From assembly GCA_947652115.1 (NCBI GenBank), contig OX393566.1:17668263-17732262 (forward strand): a stretch of DNA of 64,000 nucleotides, written 5' to 3'. A program made the position numbers and the translations under genes. Under the pieces are notes generated by a model. It had not been told where the DNA came from. It searched no databases and saw only the letters and a program-made list of their open reading frames with translations. Numbering within the stretch: the stretch's first letter is position 1; each line of letters starts with the position of its first letter. Below are positions 1 through 12,028 of the stretch, in pieces. Source of the stretch: Blastomussa wellsi (Eukaryota > Cnidaria > Anthozoa > Scleractinia > Plerogyridae).

Positions 1-453
1 ATTAAGAGTGCCGATTTGAAAAATATATTTTTTTTTCTAGAGTTTTGCCGCAGACTGCCATATGCTGCTTTTACTATGCAGTTTTGTTATCTCTCTCTAC
101 GTCGCGAAGGTGTTCTCGGAATCCGTCGCCTAGTCGTCTCCCTGTTTCGCCGATGTATAACTTTTTGCAAAGAGTGCAAGTTATGCAGTAGATGACATTA
201 GCTGAGGTACGGGTGAAATGATCAGTGATCTTGATAGATCGCTTGGGTCCCGATATTAATTTTTGTCAACGTTGTGAATGAAAGGGCATGCTTTGCATCG
301 TGCGCGAGCACACTTAAAAGTTCCGGGTTGATCACTTGTTTGGAATGCACTTCTGACTAAAAAGTTACCAATGTTTTTGTCGCGTTTGAATGATTCAAAC
401 ACGACAAAAACATAGTTAACTTTCATCCACAACGTTGACAAAATACACTTCAA
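1..453 (-). mobile_element. Penelope-like element fragment (C-terminal GIY-YIG part)
   Basis: On the minus strand the sequence encodes the C-terminal part of a Penelope-like retroelement. Positions 453-256 give a reading frame containing the cysteine-rich linker CARARCKACPF. After a one-base slip in an A-run near 262, positions 240-95 encode a Cys-rich stretch followed by [13 protein letters not shown], the YIG half of the GIY-YIG endonuclease domain that Penelope elements carry behind the reverse transcriptase. Between about 90 and 35 the frame has lost part of the conserved tail found in the copies at 447-600 and 44700-44985. The window starts inside this copy. It is non-functional; the family call is from the endonuclease motif and is firm, the subfamily is not resolved. 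Confidence 0.75.
371..412. repeat. 21-bp-arm palindrome at the Penelope inversion point
   Basis: The arms read atgtttttgtcgcgtttgaa and ttcaaacacgacaaaaacat, which are reverse complements with one mismatch. The palindrome lies inside a larger inverted repeat (ttttgtcaacgttgtg near 262 and cacaacgttgacaaaa near 428), so it marks the head-to-head junction of the two flanking Penelope fragments. Confidence 0.7.
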
Positions 454-727
454 TCTCCCAAATCATTCTAAGCAACAACTGGCAGTCTGCGGCCTTTCCC
501 TTCACCAAGGAAGCACGGAAAGCCGCAAAACTCTAGAACAAAAATTTCTTTTTCAAATCGGCACTCTTAATCCTCAAGGTATTAACGAACGCTTTTCATT
601 CAACTAATTTATTCCGTTGTTTTCACGTTACCAGGCACCAGCCAATAGCGATTCGCTCCGACAAAGGGCTAATGCTCGAAACGTCAGCTCTTGAATCTCT
701 TTACGGTGGCCAATTCACATTATCAAC
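447..727 (+). mobile_element. Penelope-like element fragment, 3' end and tail
   Basis: In plus orientation, codons from about 447 to 605 encode the last ~50 residues of the same Penelope protein, ending in the NERFSFN terminus and a stop. They are followed by about 125 bp of the element's non-coding tail, ending ggtggccaattcacattatcaac at 727. The tail matches that of the minus-strand copy at 44546-44985. It is the inverted partner of the fragment at 1-453: the two 5'-truncated ends face each other. Confidence 0.75.
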
Positions 728-2117
728 CGAGTAGATGAAACCAAATTATATTAGTATAAAAATCATATTTTAATGCCACTCAAAGAAGAGTGAAGACAAC
801 TCGCAGTTCTGCTCCTCTACTGTTGCCAGTGGAGAAGAGTTTTTGATTGACTGTTCATTTTTCGACATGTGTTGTTACCTTTCAAGTGGTCAGTCACAAT
901 GCATGAGCTGACTCCCGGGGTGGTGGGAGGGGAGTTCTCCCATATGTGGGCTATATACATGTAGTTATGTGCTGCGGGATAGGGTATGGTTATTTCGAGG
1001 TTCTCCTTCCTTAAATAGGGTATCATTTTTGCTTCTTTTGGCATTCTTCATGGTGTGATCCTTAGATAGGGTACCTAAATTGTATTATTTGGCTCTTTTG
1101 TAATTTGTAGTACAAAAACAACACGCTTAATGGAAAAGAAACGGTCTGTCACACTGAAAACATTACGGAATGACAAAAAGTTGACTCGTTTACACCTTCC
1201 TTAGTTTCTGTTCTTTCCTTGAAAAGGGTGTCATTTTTCGGGTTTGGGCCTTAATTATAAAATCGGGTATCAAATTCCGTTTACTTTATCCTTAAATAGG
1301 GTCAGGGTTTAAAGGGCCCTAGTCAGTCACACCTTTGTTATTGTTTACATGCGAAAATTTTAGTATTCTACTTTACGCGGATCGTGTCAAAACGAAAGAA
1401 AATCCTTGAAAACTCTCTAAAGGTAATTTAAACACTTGAAGTAACATAACCTTCAGCAATACAATACAATTTCGCTTCATCATACAATTGCCATAATTGC
1501 GATGCCATCAAAAATGGCGGAGGCTGACTAGGTCCCTTTAAGAACCTTCATGGCACACACCTATCCAAAATTTAAGGGAGTAACTTCCTTCCCCCCACGG
1601 ATCTCACTGTATATTGTGATTCTTGACATCCCTTCCTTTCACAGTTCTTTTACTTTAATGAAAGCCTTTTAAACATTGCCAAAAAGTGTTGAAAAAAATT
1701 AATATTAATCTAAAGCTTTGTTTTGTGACAATAGAAGAGGGTGCAAAACTTTAAAATGGCCTTCATGCAGTAAAAACTTCCAATTTCCAAATTTCTTATG
1801 TAAAGTTTGTCTCGGTTATGACTATTTCCATGCGATCACTCCAGTTTATCTTACTCTTGATTTACAATTTTGGCATATTTTTCACTGGAATCAATGGACA
1901 TATTCGATATATTAATATTTTAACGTGTCGCCAAGGCTTAGGGGAATAAAACAAAAGATTTTGTAGGATGAATAAGTAATTTCTTTTAGAATTTTAAGAT
2001 ATTGAAATTGGGCTATTAAAAGTAATGCTTTAATTAGTAATTTAAAAGTATTAATTAGCATCATCTTCATTATCTTGCACTTCATTGGATGCACTTCCAC
2101 TTAGACTGGAGACACTA
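728..2117. other. Non-coding DNA upstream of the visible CERS exons
   Basis: No convincing exon was found here. The stretch 1000-1310 repeats degenerate forms of a short phrase like ccttaaatagggta several times. I looked for the first ceramide synthase exons, which encode the N-terminus and first membrane segment, and did not see them. Confidence 0.5.
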
Positions 2118-2119
2118 TA

Positions 2120-2511
2120 GAGTGGTAAAGTGTGACGTCACAAATATTTAAAGTTTTTGAAATGATGGGATTCATTAAGATCTTTAGAAAGTAGATGATG
2201 AAGAATACCTACTTGCCAAAAATCAGCACCTCATTTCAAATTGGGGGTGAGATATTGGCCCTTTCATGCTTCAGTGACTCCATACAAATTCTTGTAATTT
2301 TGTCTCTGTTCTAAACGGTTAAGAACAGAGACAAAATTACAAGAATTTGTATGGAGTCATTGAAGCATGAAAGGGCCAATATCTCACCCCCAATTTGAAA
2401 TGAGGTGCTGATTTTGCAAGTAGGCATTCTTTATCATGTACTTTCAGAATATGTCAGCAAATCCCATAATTTCATAAATTTAGTTTTTATGACGTCATCA
2501 CTTTACCACTC
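2120..2511. mobile_element. Foldback MITE, TA target-site duplication
   Basis: The 392-bp element is close to a complete palindrome. It starts gagtggtaaagtg and ends cactttaccactc. The arms include a ~70-bp near-perfect core around 2225-2410 with a centre near gttctaaacggttaagaac. TA flanks both ends (2118-2119 and 2512-2513), as expected for a Tc1/mariner-type non-autonomous element. It encodes nothing. Confidence 0.8.
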
Positions 2512-2604
2512 TATTGGAGAGACACGGCTGAAGATACAGTATTAGGGTAACCCTAATGAATGTTTTTGTCTAACACAATGTTGCCATTCATTCTTGTTGG
2601 TTAG

Positions 2605-2838
2605 GTTCATTGCTGGCCCTGTTGTAGGATATCTCGGAGTGAAGGAAGAAACTACAGTGTTTGAACAAAACACATTCTGTGAAAAGGTTTACCAAACAAT
2701 CAGCAAGTCACCCAATGCAGAGCGAGTGGAAGGATTATCAAAACAGCTTGGCTGGTCAACACGTGAAGTGAAAAGATGGTTTAAGAATCGTAGACAGCAA
2801 TCAAAACCTTCACTTCTACGGAAGGCCACTGAAAGCAG
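2605..2838 (+). CDS. CERS: CERS exon: homeobox domain
   Basis: The acceptor is ttggttag before 2605 and the donor GT is at 2839. It enters with two bases of an Arg codon owed by the previous exon and leaves in phase 2. It encodes the lipid-side RFIAGPVVGYLG segment and the homeobox ending WFKNRRQQSKPS. Confidence 0.92.
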
Positions 2839-5800
2839 GTGTGGAATTTTTGTTCAGGTCATTTACTTGTTTCAAGTGATGACGTCAGTACAGGGCTGAA
2901 AATACATAATTTCTGTAGTATCCTGTCACAATAACTGGCCAAGTAAGTTTTGGCTCAGTCACACCTCATTTCTGGCCGAACAAATAAAAACTGTACTCTG
3001 CAATTTTTCCCTAGTAGTCTAAAGTTAGGTCCCTTTGTTACTAAAACAACACTACTGTCAAACAGCAACTCGGACTCCCTGTTTTTGCCAATGGCATGAA
3101 TGAATGAATTCGTAGAATTGTAACGTTGCAATATTCAGGATGTGTGGTCCAGTGTTGACGTCAACAATTACTGTAAATAGTCTGCATCGCTATCACATTG
3201 TGCTGAAAAGTAAACCGATAATGCAGCGAGCAAACAAAAGGAAAAAACTCTCCGAAAATGTGATGTGTGTCAGGTTACAATGTACGAGACTTGAATTGAG
3301 CCAGATGTTGTTGGTCTTTTTTTTTACTTTGAAAGTCTAAAATTTACTTTTAAAGGTAGACAATTGAAATGAACTTGAAATAAAGTTTGTTTGATTTAAA
3401 CTTGAAGCGAACAAACTGGATGAAAAGCGATAAAGTATTTTCAAATGTAAGCCATGAAATTGTGGTGTCGATCGTCACCTTGTGAGGATGGTTAATTTTT
3501 AAATGTTTTGACGTCATAAGCATTATATTATCTTTGTACAAGTAGTGTGTAATCAGTCATGATCTCCTGTAACCATGATCAATGTTGGAGTTATATTGTC
3601 ATCAGCTCTCATTTCTTACATAGTTTTAGTAGTCTGACAATAAACTCCTTGTCTATAGGCATTCATTTTATTTACAGCCTGTGTCAATTCAGCCAATATT
3701 GCAAGTCTTGTGACATATGCAGTTACAATTTTTAGTGAAATATTTCCTCCTTTCCTTAACCTATCTGTTCTTTTTTGTAATTCAAATGTTTTTCATTAGT
3801 TTTACACTACTGTGTAGCAATCACTAGAATACTGTTACCTGTCACACAATAGAAGAAAGCTTCAGGAATCTTCCCGTACCATTCAACTGCAAATTTGTTT
3901 AAACGGCCCACTGTTAGCCGTTGAATAAAAACCAGGACCTGTAATTTTCAATGTGTCAGTATTCCCTAGCCTCTTTCCAATTGGATCCAGTTAAACAATT
4001 GCCGTTGGAAATTCCATCCCGTGGATAGGGGAGCATAGACAAAACCAATACTTACCAACATGGGTGGTGACATCAATGGTGTGACGCTACCCAGGGTACC
4101 TTAGGCAATTAGGAAGCAGAACGACGTGTAATTATTATTTTCATTTCCACACATGATGCCGAGTCCGGGAATCGAACCCAGGCGACATTGGTGGGATGCA
4201 CGTGCTCTCACCACTGTGCCAACCCTGCTCCCTCTCATAAACAATCAAACCAAAAGTGGTTGGGAGTGTGTTCTGTTAAGAAAATGAATAAAGCTTAACC
4301 AACCATTCCAAAATGTTTTATCTAATAAAAAATGATATATATACTAAGTAAAACATGATGCTTTGTATCAACTGTGGCACTATTTTCCTTGTGAACATAC
4401 TGTATCTTGCAGCTGGCGATTTGTGTTCTATCTGGCGACATCTGTTTATGGAATGGTTATATTATACAAGGTAACTTGATTGTATCATTGACTGTTTTCT
4501 TGAGTGTTTTTACTTTCCAGTGTGCTTTGTTCTTGTCAGCAACATGTACGCTACAACTTTTTCAGGTGAAAATTCCCTTTTAAAGTTAATCATCGATGAG
4601 ATGCAAAGTTCTTTCTGATAAAATAAACCTCTACAAATAATCACTTTAAAAGTAAGCCTGCCAAAAGAGCTTTTTTTTTTTTAAAAATAACGTAAATTTT
4701 TGCGGAATCTTCTCTCACATCAAGATATTAACCTGTGGCTAATAAGCTTGGTATATTTCTAGATCAAGTTAAAGTGGAAAAAAATGTACTTTAAGCAATT
4801 TGATATATAGTTAAAAAGCAAAAATTAATAATGTCTATAAGTGCAGCCTCAGTCTCTATTCAGGCATTTCCCGGCTTTTTTGTTTGACTATTGTTCCCTA
4901 TTCGTCTTTCAGTTGTATTGTCTTCCTGTTCAATTACTCCAAAAAAAGCATTGTTCTTTAATTTGATCTTCAATAAATGTTTGTTTTGTAGGAACCCTGG
5001 CTTTGGGATCTACGGCTCTGCTTTATAGGTCATGGAAGACAGGTCAGGATTTAAGATTTAGTGTGGCCACCCAACAAACTATTTTGACAAGTTATAATTA
5101 GCCAATCAGAGAGCATGAATTTGTTTGAGCTGTCCCACCTCCTTGCAATGTTCAAAGCTGTTGTCACAAAACCTGTCGCACTTTTAACAAGGAGGCGAGA
5201 CAACTCAAACTAATCTGTGCTCTCTGATTGGCTAACTTGTCAAAATAGTTTTTTGGGTGGGCACACTGTGGCATGTCGCGCTGTAATACAAATTTTACTG
5301 ATCGATTATTTGAAATCTTAGGCCATGTTCTAACTGGAGCTGTCTTTTATTAGATTTTTACATTGTATGCGTGGGTACATCATTAAGAATCTTGCATTTA
5401 CCTCTCCAGTTCAACCAAAAATTTAATGGGCTCAAGTTAATAAATTATAGAGTCGTTAATACACCTGTACACTCTTAGTGTAGAATATAAATCACATTAA
5501 AATTTCTTATAGTTGACAAAGATATACACATGTATGATTCACTGAATTACCACATAATCACTGGCAATACATGTTGCAACCATTCACTGTATATTCATGG
5601 TTCCAGAAACACATGAGAAAGCAGTAAAGTTGCAGTAAATCTTTTGCCCCAAATTAGTTTTTTTTCTGAAGCAGTTTAATGCACTTTTATGTGATTTTAT
5701 GATGTTAATTAATAGACATTTCCCTCTCTTTTCTTTTGTCAGCCTTACACAGATGAAATATTTTATTATTATGTGATTGAAATAGGCTTTTACCTGTCTC

Positions 5801-8800
5801 TACTTATTTCCTTGTTTGTGGATGTCAAAAGAAAGGTTTGTGTTGTTGACCATTATTTTTATAAGTCAGAATAAACATGATGGCAGATGTGTTTTAAGGT
5901 GGTAGTTGGATCACTCCAAACACCTCAGTTTTGGAAATAAATTTCACAAATTTGGAAAACTGTCTGAAGTAAATATATTACATGTTGAAACATCTTACAA
6001 AAGTTAAGCTTCAAAAATTTGTGTGTCTGAGGTGACGATTTTCACACCTTAGGTGACAAATCACATTTGAATTGTGGGCTGAAATAAGATACAAACATTT
6101 TTATGGCTTTACCTTTGAAGGCAATTTGAAAATGTAGGATTTTATTCCTTTACAGACTTGGCAAAAAATTTGCAGGAGTCATTGATTGAGTAGAAATTAT
6201 AATTTACTCCGGCCTCCTTAAAAAGAAAACATTTCACTTTCAAGAATAATCTGTGTAAAATTCAGCCATGTGTACAGTGTATGTAAAAAATATTTTGAGT
6301 GTTGCCTGTGCTTGCCCTCAAAAACACTGAATTTGGTGCAACGTGAAGATTTTTAAAATGATAGTTACATGTAATTCTGTTTTTTTGTATGCATTAGTGC
6401 GACTGGAGTCTGGTAATTTTAGCCTGTGTCAGTATGGATGTCTCAAATAATAACCAGGATTTATGCTTGTTTGGATACTAATAAGTAGTCTGTTATACCA
6501 ACAGTTAATTGTGAAGTGAAAAAGTTGGATGCTGTGGTGCGTTAGAAACCATTCAATAAAATATATTTCTGTCTTGCAGGATTTTTGGCAAATGGTTATT
6601 CATCACATAGTCACAGTCATGTTGACGACGTTTTCTTTCACATCTGGTTTCTTTCGTATTGGTTGTGTTATAATATTCTTGCATGACTTGGCTGACATTT
6701 TTCTTGAGGTGAGTTTTTTAACAAAAAAAGCGTTATCAATTTGCGGCACTGTATTGTTTTAAAGTTTATTTTTTGCTTGTGAAGGGGAGTTGTCAGGTCA
6801 GCTGACACTTTCCACGTTCAGGGCTTGAGACTAACGGTAGCCAAGTAGCCACAGGCTAGTGAAATTTCAGTTTTGGCTAGTAACTTTTGCGCTTTCACTA
6901 GCCATTTGGACTAGTAAAAATTGTGAAGCACTGGAGTACTGGACAAAAATGGAAGTTATTTCGAATGAATAAGGCAAAATGGTTATTGACAGAAGAGAAA
7001 ACTAATAAAAAACAGAAACTCTGAGCAGATTTCATAGAATACACTTCCTTTAAATCAATAAGTTAAATAAGTTGTCATAAGTATTTGAATGCAGAAATGT
7101 TAAATTTGTATACTGAGGCTCTTTCATGGGTAAGGACTAAATCTATTTTGAGATACAGAAGTTCTCAAAACAATGACATGTTAAGATTATTTATTCTGCA
7201 ATCTTGAAATGTAAATGTAATAAACTCAGTTATCACACTAGATGTAAATGTCTTAGATGTTTGATTTATAATTATAGAAAAGCAAGTTTTCACTATTTTA
7301 AGGAAAAAAACAAATGAACAAACTAAAATGATGGCATTGCAAATGAGAATGTTTAATAAAAGCAAGCGTTGTGTTTGCAAGTGTGGAATTTTTTTGTGCT
7401 AATTTTTAGATATATTTTAAAAAGAAATGTCTGAGCTCAACCACTCCCTTAAAACACAAATCAGTGAAACTGCAAGACAAGTCTGGCTTGTGCAATGATA
7501 GTTTTGGCTAGTAAAATCAGACCTGTTACTAACCACTAGGCTAGTGAGCTGAAAAGTAAGTCTTGAGCCCTGAAGTTCGTTTCACCGATTTTCTTATAAA
7601 TAATTAAAGGCAAGTGTTTAGAATATAAATAAATGGCTTGTCTACAGGAGCAATGATACATGTATTTTACAATAATAATGGAAACTGCCCTTTTGTATCT
7701 TACTTTATTGTTTGCTGATCAATTTTCCAATACATTACATACATGTACATGCAATATTTCTAAAATGCACATAATCTCATAATGAACTTCATTGTTCAGG
7801 AACAGAAAGGCCCAGAACTAATTTCAATATCATTGGCATGTCGATACAGAAGATTATGTGACACTTCCATGAGTTCAGGAGTGGGGGAGGGGGATTGAAA
7901 ATCTGACTGAAAGAGTCTTTACCATTGTATGAATAAAGTTAGTAAATCAGTCTGAACCAATTCAACAGTACTCAGTACAATCACTAAGTGCCTATGAAGT
8001 AAAAAATATATTTGCACAATTTTGTAGCATATTGTACCCTTATTCCAAGGTGACAGGGAATTTGGTGGAAAGGAAAGAAAATCTGTTTTTTTTTTTTGCT
8101 GCTTGAAGTACTTAAATTACCAGATAGGGGGTTCCAGAGACTAGGAACAAATTAAGCTGTGATGACGTAGTTAGTGGTTCCAGCATGCAAAGCACTGTTC
8201 TGCCATCTTTAGGGCTTTGTAGCTGCCAGCCTTGGAAGGTGTATCCATGTAGTACCACAAAGTAATAATGTAACATATTTGTTTGCTTTTTGTAGTCAGC
8301 AAAAGTATTTAATTATGCCAAGTGGGAAGCTACAACTAATGCAATTTTTGTGTTATTTGCTGTGGTGTTCAATGCTACAAGGCTTGTTTATTATCCATTC
8401 TGGTAAGTCTGATGTTGATGTACATTGTACCTCTCATGTACCTCTCGTGTGCGGATCATGCATGGTGGCAAATACTTGTGGCCATGGTGCTTCTCTTCAC
8501 ATCAGTCATTGCAAACTCACCAGATATGTTTTCTATCCTTCAACTTGGATATCATAGAGGCCCCCAGTAGGGGTACACTTCACCTGAATAGGCATGCAGT
8601 GATGATCCAGGTATACACACACACTAACTTTTTTGGCCCCCATAAGGGATACACTTCTCCAAAGCAGTAAAGCATACACTTAATTTTTTCTGGTTTTAAA
8701 AGTGTCAGCTTATGGGATATACCGGTAAGTGTTTTCCATAAGCACAGACCACCAACAGAGAAGCTGGCTGATTCTTGGTTGACTGTTTGAAACAGTTGAT

Positions 8801-11256
8801 TACTCAACTGCTGCGTACTTAAAATTTTATAGAAAACCTTTTTGATAGAAACAGGATTGATTGACTGACAGATGAACTGACTTACTGACTGAATGATTGT
8901 TTGACTGACTGACAGACTGATTAATTAATTGACTTGCTCACTCACTGATTGATTAATTATTGAATTGTAACATGGTGCTTATTTTACATGTTGCAGGGTT
9001 TTACATGTAGTGTACTACTCTCCTGGATATGCTGGCCCTTTTAAGGCGTGGTCTTGGTTTTTGGGGTTGTTGTCATGTTTGCAGGTATAACAACTAACCA
9101 ACAGTGGACTGTATTACCAAAGCAGTGCTTATGTGATATAAATTACAAAGCAGCACTTGTGTACATAAAATTAATAGTGTGGCTCGATCAACTTTACCCT
9201 TGGTACCATTAATAAATTTTTATGTTTTCCTTTGTGCTAGTGTATAGTAATATTATGATAATGAATATAAGTCAAAGGAAAAACAGAATTTGTTAAGTTA
9301 CCTAACAATGCCTGCAAGTGCATGTACTTTCTAGCTTGTATATTATTGGACAGAGAATGCCTAAGATTGAGCTCATTAAATCCCAGTTCCTTTGTTTTTA
9401 ATAAAACAGTTACACCATGATCATTTCTCAGGTCCTCCACCTGTATTGGTCTTACAAGATTGCAGAGGTGGCCATGCAGTTCATTGTAAAGGGAACAGTA
9501 AGTTGTTTCTATTGTGCCCTTAGCTTGTACTGGGAAACAGTTGACTCTGCAGTAACAAAATACTCTTGCACAACACGTCCTTAAAGGTCACCCTGTTTTG
9601 CATACAGACAGCATTTGTTGTGGAAGTAAATTTTGTTTCAGGGAAGTAAAAAGTGTTTCTGATTTTCTGAAATATGCTTCTACATTAAATGTTTTCCCAT
9701 TTACACTCTAAGAAACAATTTTAAGAAACAGTATTTTCTTATGTTGTGGGGCCTTGATAATGGACAGTCCCGAGGTGATCAAAGACTTGACAACTCTCTA
9801 TCCAGTGTATTGGACACTTGGTTCTGTTAAGGTCAAGTTTATGGTATCCATAAACTGATGTTAATCAGACCTGAGAGACTATCTCAAAGACAAGCACACA
9901 CATCTTGCATTGTAACACTTTATTTCAGAAAAACGTGTAACACTTTGAGCCTTGTGTCACGTAAACCCCAGTAACATAGGCAACATGCCACTAAAATTTA
10001 TTTAATATATTTATTATATTTATTAAAATCCACGTGTCCACCTCATGCCCCTGGTCTTTAGTTAAGCACACGCTCCTAGTTGGAAGTCAGTCTTCTTTTC
10101 GTGCCAAACCTTCGCTACTAATTTTTTCCCTCCCACCCACCCATGACTGGAACCCATTGAACATCACATTTAAACCTCTAGAGATACTACGCTTTAGGAC
10201 TATCGCTAAAGTACTAAGACAAACCATTCATTTTTGTTTGGACCAGAGGCCATTTGTAAGTCTAACGCTATATGTCTTCAAAAAAAGCAAGCTTTGACAT
10301 TGTAATTCAGAGAGTATTGGATAGCTACTGAACATTAATATTCTCTGACTTTTAAAAATATATTTATATAATATATATAACTCAGGAGATGAGCTACTCA
10401 ATTGAGGACATATGGTTTTTAATACATATGGATTTGAAGATGATATGATAACATATATATATATATTGATAATTATATCAGGTACTATCTGTTATAAAAA
10501 GAAAACATTACACTAGGAAGGCTCGCCTATCTGCACACACACACAAAAAAGACAAGCCTTTGACCTTGTTATTCAGAGGCAATTAATAGATACATTGTAT
10601 TTCCATGCCTTTTGTTCTTTGTTAATAAAGAATGGTAGCAGGGAAGTGTACCCATTAGCTGCACTTCACCCCACAGTAAGGCTCTAGCCCACTGGAGACA
10701 GGTCCGGAGAAATATACATTCCAAGGTGGATACCCCCGGTACCACCTGATCTGTACTCCCCCAGGAGGGGCTCCCCCTTCTGGTTCCCTCAGTCCCCCGT
10801 GGCTGTGGGATATGGGCCTCACCCCTGGAGGCAGGTCTGGAACTTTTATTCCAGGGTGGCTTCCCCCGGTACCACCTGATCTGTACTCCCCCCAGGAAGG
10901 CCCCCTTCCTGGGCCCCAACTCCCCAATCTCGCTTCCCTGCCACCCAATTTTACCCACAACCAGTGTGCTAATTTGGAATAATGTAGTACCCTTACAGTT
11001 AGTGGCATCTCAGACCAAGTCACAAAAGAGGATCATTAATTCACCATTTAACAACAGGAAACTGTTCTTTTTGTGACAGACTTTTTCCAAACAGTAAATA
11101 CACGTAGTTACTCTTATTGAAGCCTGCATTTTTAAATTGTTTCAGGTGGAAAAGGATGCACGCAGTGATGATGAACTGTCTGGTCCAGAGGAGGAGAAAG
11201 CAGAAATACACAAACAAGGTGATGGTGTCATGGCAGACAACAAAAAGAAGCAGTGA
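2605..11256 (+). CDS. CERS: Ceramide synthase (CERS5/6-like), nine 3' exons
   Basis: This enzyme acylates sphinganine or sphingosine with fatty acyl-CoA in the ER membrane. Visible exons are 2605-2838, 4413-4470, 4992-5042, 5743-5835, 6580-6708, 8296-8402, 8997-9084, 9432-9497 and 11146-11256. All introns are GT-AG and all phases join, giving 312 residues to the stop. Exon 1 holds the divergent CERS homeobox with helix-3 core WFKNRR. The remaining exons form the multi-pass TLC domain. Exon 5 carries the Lag1 motif with IHHIVT and HDLADIF, the conserved His and Asp residues of the active site. The last exon gives an acidic, Ser-containing tail (ARSDDELSGPEEE), a usual CERS phosphorylation region. 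Human CERS6 is about 384 residues (from memory), so about 70 N-terminal residues lie in exons outside this window. The reading frame is intact. Confidence 0.93.
4080..4232 (-). mobile_element. tRNA-derived SINE (in CERS intron)
   Basis: On the minus strand, positions 4232-4145 resemble a tRNA: an A box in ttggcacagtggtgagag and a B box in gggttcgattcccgg. An unrelated SINE-like body follows. The acceptor stem does not close, so this is a SINE head and not a tRNA gene. Confidence 0.5.
4413..4470 (+). CDS. CERS: CERS exon: first TLC-domain segment
   Basis: The exon encodes SWRFVFYLATSVYGMVILYK, a hydrophobic stretch at the start of the TLC domain. Acceptor tgcag, donor gtaact, ends in phase 0. 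Confidence 0.9.
4992..5042 (+). CDS. CERS: CERS exon: EPWLWD loop
   Basis: Seventeen codons (EPWLWDLRLCFIGHGRQ) align with the PWLW loop of vertebrate CERS proteins. Acceptor tttgtag, donor gtcagg, phase 0 on both sides. Confidence 0.88.
5061..5266. mobile_element. Short inverted-repeat MITE in CERS intron
   Basis: Arms near gtggccacccaacaaactattttgacaa (5063) and ttgtcaaaatagttttttgggtggg (5237) are inverted copies, each continuing into a shared 'agccaatcagagagca' block. It is a non-coding foldback element of about 205 bp. Confidence 0.65.
5743..5835 (+). CDS. CERS: CERS exon: membrane segment ending VDVKRK
   Basis: Thirty-one codons with the conserved YYYVIEIGFYLSLL membrane segment and the DVKRK turn that precedes the Lag1 motif. 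Acceptor ttgtcag, donor gtttgt. Confidence 0.92.
6580..6708 (+). CDS. CERS: CERS exon: Lag1 catalytic motif
   Basis: Forty-three codons hold the Lag1 motif: DFWQMVIHHIVT, then a membrane segment, then FLHDLADIFLE. The paired His residues and the HD pair are those required for acyl transfer in this family. Acceptor tcttgcag, donor gtgagt. Confidence 0.95.
6821..7576. mobile_element. Non-autonomous DNA element with CAGGGC...GCCCTG ends
   Basis: The left end is cagggcttgagact and the right end agtcttgagccctg, inverted copies with one difference. Subterminal ggctagt motifs recur at both ends. CAGGG-type termini suggest a hAT-like element; I could not find a clean 8-bp duplication. A relative with the same ends lies at 30661-31652. 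Confidence 0.55.
8296..8402 (+). CDS. CERS: CERS exon: SAKVFNYAKWE
   Basis: Encodes SAKVFNYAKWEATTNAIF and the following membrane segment to VYYPF, ending in phase 2 (tg of a Trp codon). Acceptor ttttgtag, donor gtaagt. Confidence 0.92.
8850..8965. repeat. Degenerate tgac/tgat tetranucleotide repeat
   Basis: About 115 bp of imperfect 'gactgact', 'gattgatt' and 'attaatta' units inside a CERS intron. Confidence 0.7.
8997..9084 (+). CDS. CERS: CERS exon: penultimate membrane region
   Basis: Completes the Trp codon from the previous exon and encodes 29 residues from VLHVVYYSPGYAG to LLSCLQ. Acceptor gttgcag, donor gtataa. Confidence 0.9.
9432..9497 (+). CDS. CERS: CERS exon: last membrane segment
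   Basis: Twenty-two codons, VLHLYWSYKIAEVAMQFI and on, forming the final TLC membrane segment. Acceptor tttctcag, donor gtaagt. Confidence 0.9.
10680..10925. repeat. Two-copy tandem repeat, period about 140 bp, GC-rich
   Basis: The phrase ccccggtaccacctgatctgtactcccc occurs at about 10735 and 10865, embedded in longer similar units that start ctggagacaggtc and ctggaggcaggtc. It is much richer in G+C than the surrounding CERS intron. Two overlapping minus-strand open frames across it are by-products of the repeat. Confidence 0.7.
11146..11256 (+). CDS. CERS: CERS last exon: acidic C-terminal tail and stop
   Basis: Thirty-six codons plus TGA. The tail is acidic and Ser-containing, then basic (NKKKQ at the end). 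Acceptor tgtttcag. The 3' UTR starts at 11257; no single polyadenylation signal stands out. Confidence 0.9.
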   Translation: MEKDARSDDELSGPEEEKAEIHKQGDGVMADNKKKQ

Positions 11257-12028
11257 ACGACTACAAAAGAGGAGAAAGTCTACCATTTTGGAAGTTGCAA
11301 AATTGTGACTTTCAGATCTTCAAATAAGAAACGTTTATGTTAGACTAGTAACCCGTTCACTACAATAATATAGATTATCGACCAAACATTGATTACAGAT
11401 CAAAGAACTTTATAGACCCAATTATGGTTCAAATTGAGTCAAAAACAGTGGGAAATTGTTGACAGAAAAAGTGTTAGCCAAAACTTTCACACAAAGTTGC
11501 AAACAAGTGCATTTTTCTTTTCAATCTGGGGGAAATGTTTGAGTCTTTTGAATTGTGTGGATAGGGTACACTTACAGTGAGGACACTCAAACCGTGAACA
11601 CTTGACATTTTATTTTTATATATTTTTATCCAACGAGAGTTCTTGATGTAGACCAAAGGATTAGTGTTTTCAGCACCAAAGAAAGCCAATTCTTCTGTTT
11701 ACATGAATGGCTAACATTGGATAATGGTAAAACTAAATCTACAAAAAAGTTCAAGTAATCATGGTTCGAGTGTCCTCACTGTAATGTCTTGCACCAGCTG
11801 GGGCCACCAGACAGTGGTTGTCCAAAGACAACTCTTCAGGAACAATAATGGGAACTTCCCAAAATTGCTGACTGATCAATACAGCGAGTTTCAACTGAGT
11901 GTAGTAAAACCAAAACCAAAGTAATTACTTTGGCTGATCAAAATGGACGGAGACAATCCAGTGATCCAATCACCCCACATAACCGACACAAAGCGCGGGA
12001 AAACGTGCGCGCACGAGTCATGTTTACT
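11257..12028. other. CERS 3' UTR and intergenic DNA
   Basis: No gene recognised. The phrase gtgaggacactcaaaccgtgaac (11577) has an inverted counterpart ggttcgagtgtcctcactgtaatg (11763), so 11577-11785 may be a degraded foldback element. Confidence 0.4.

Noticed and set aside
8279..8670. Two plus-strand frames of 81-92 codons
   Set aside because: They overlap the CERS exon 8296-8402 in a wrong phase and run into the intron.
10569..11023. Two overlapping minus-strand frames of 122-129 codons
   Set aside because: They translate a GC-rich tandem repeat inside a CERS intron; the protein is Gly/Pro/Trp-rich repeat text with no start context.
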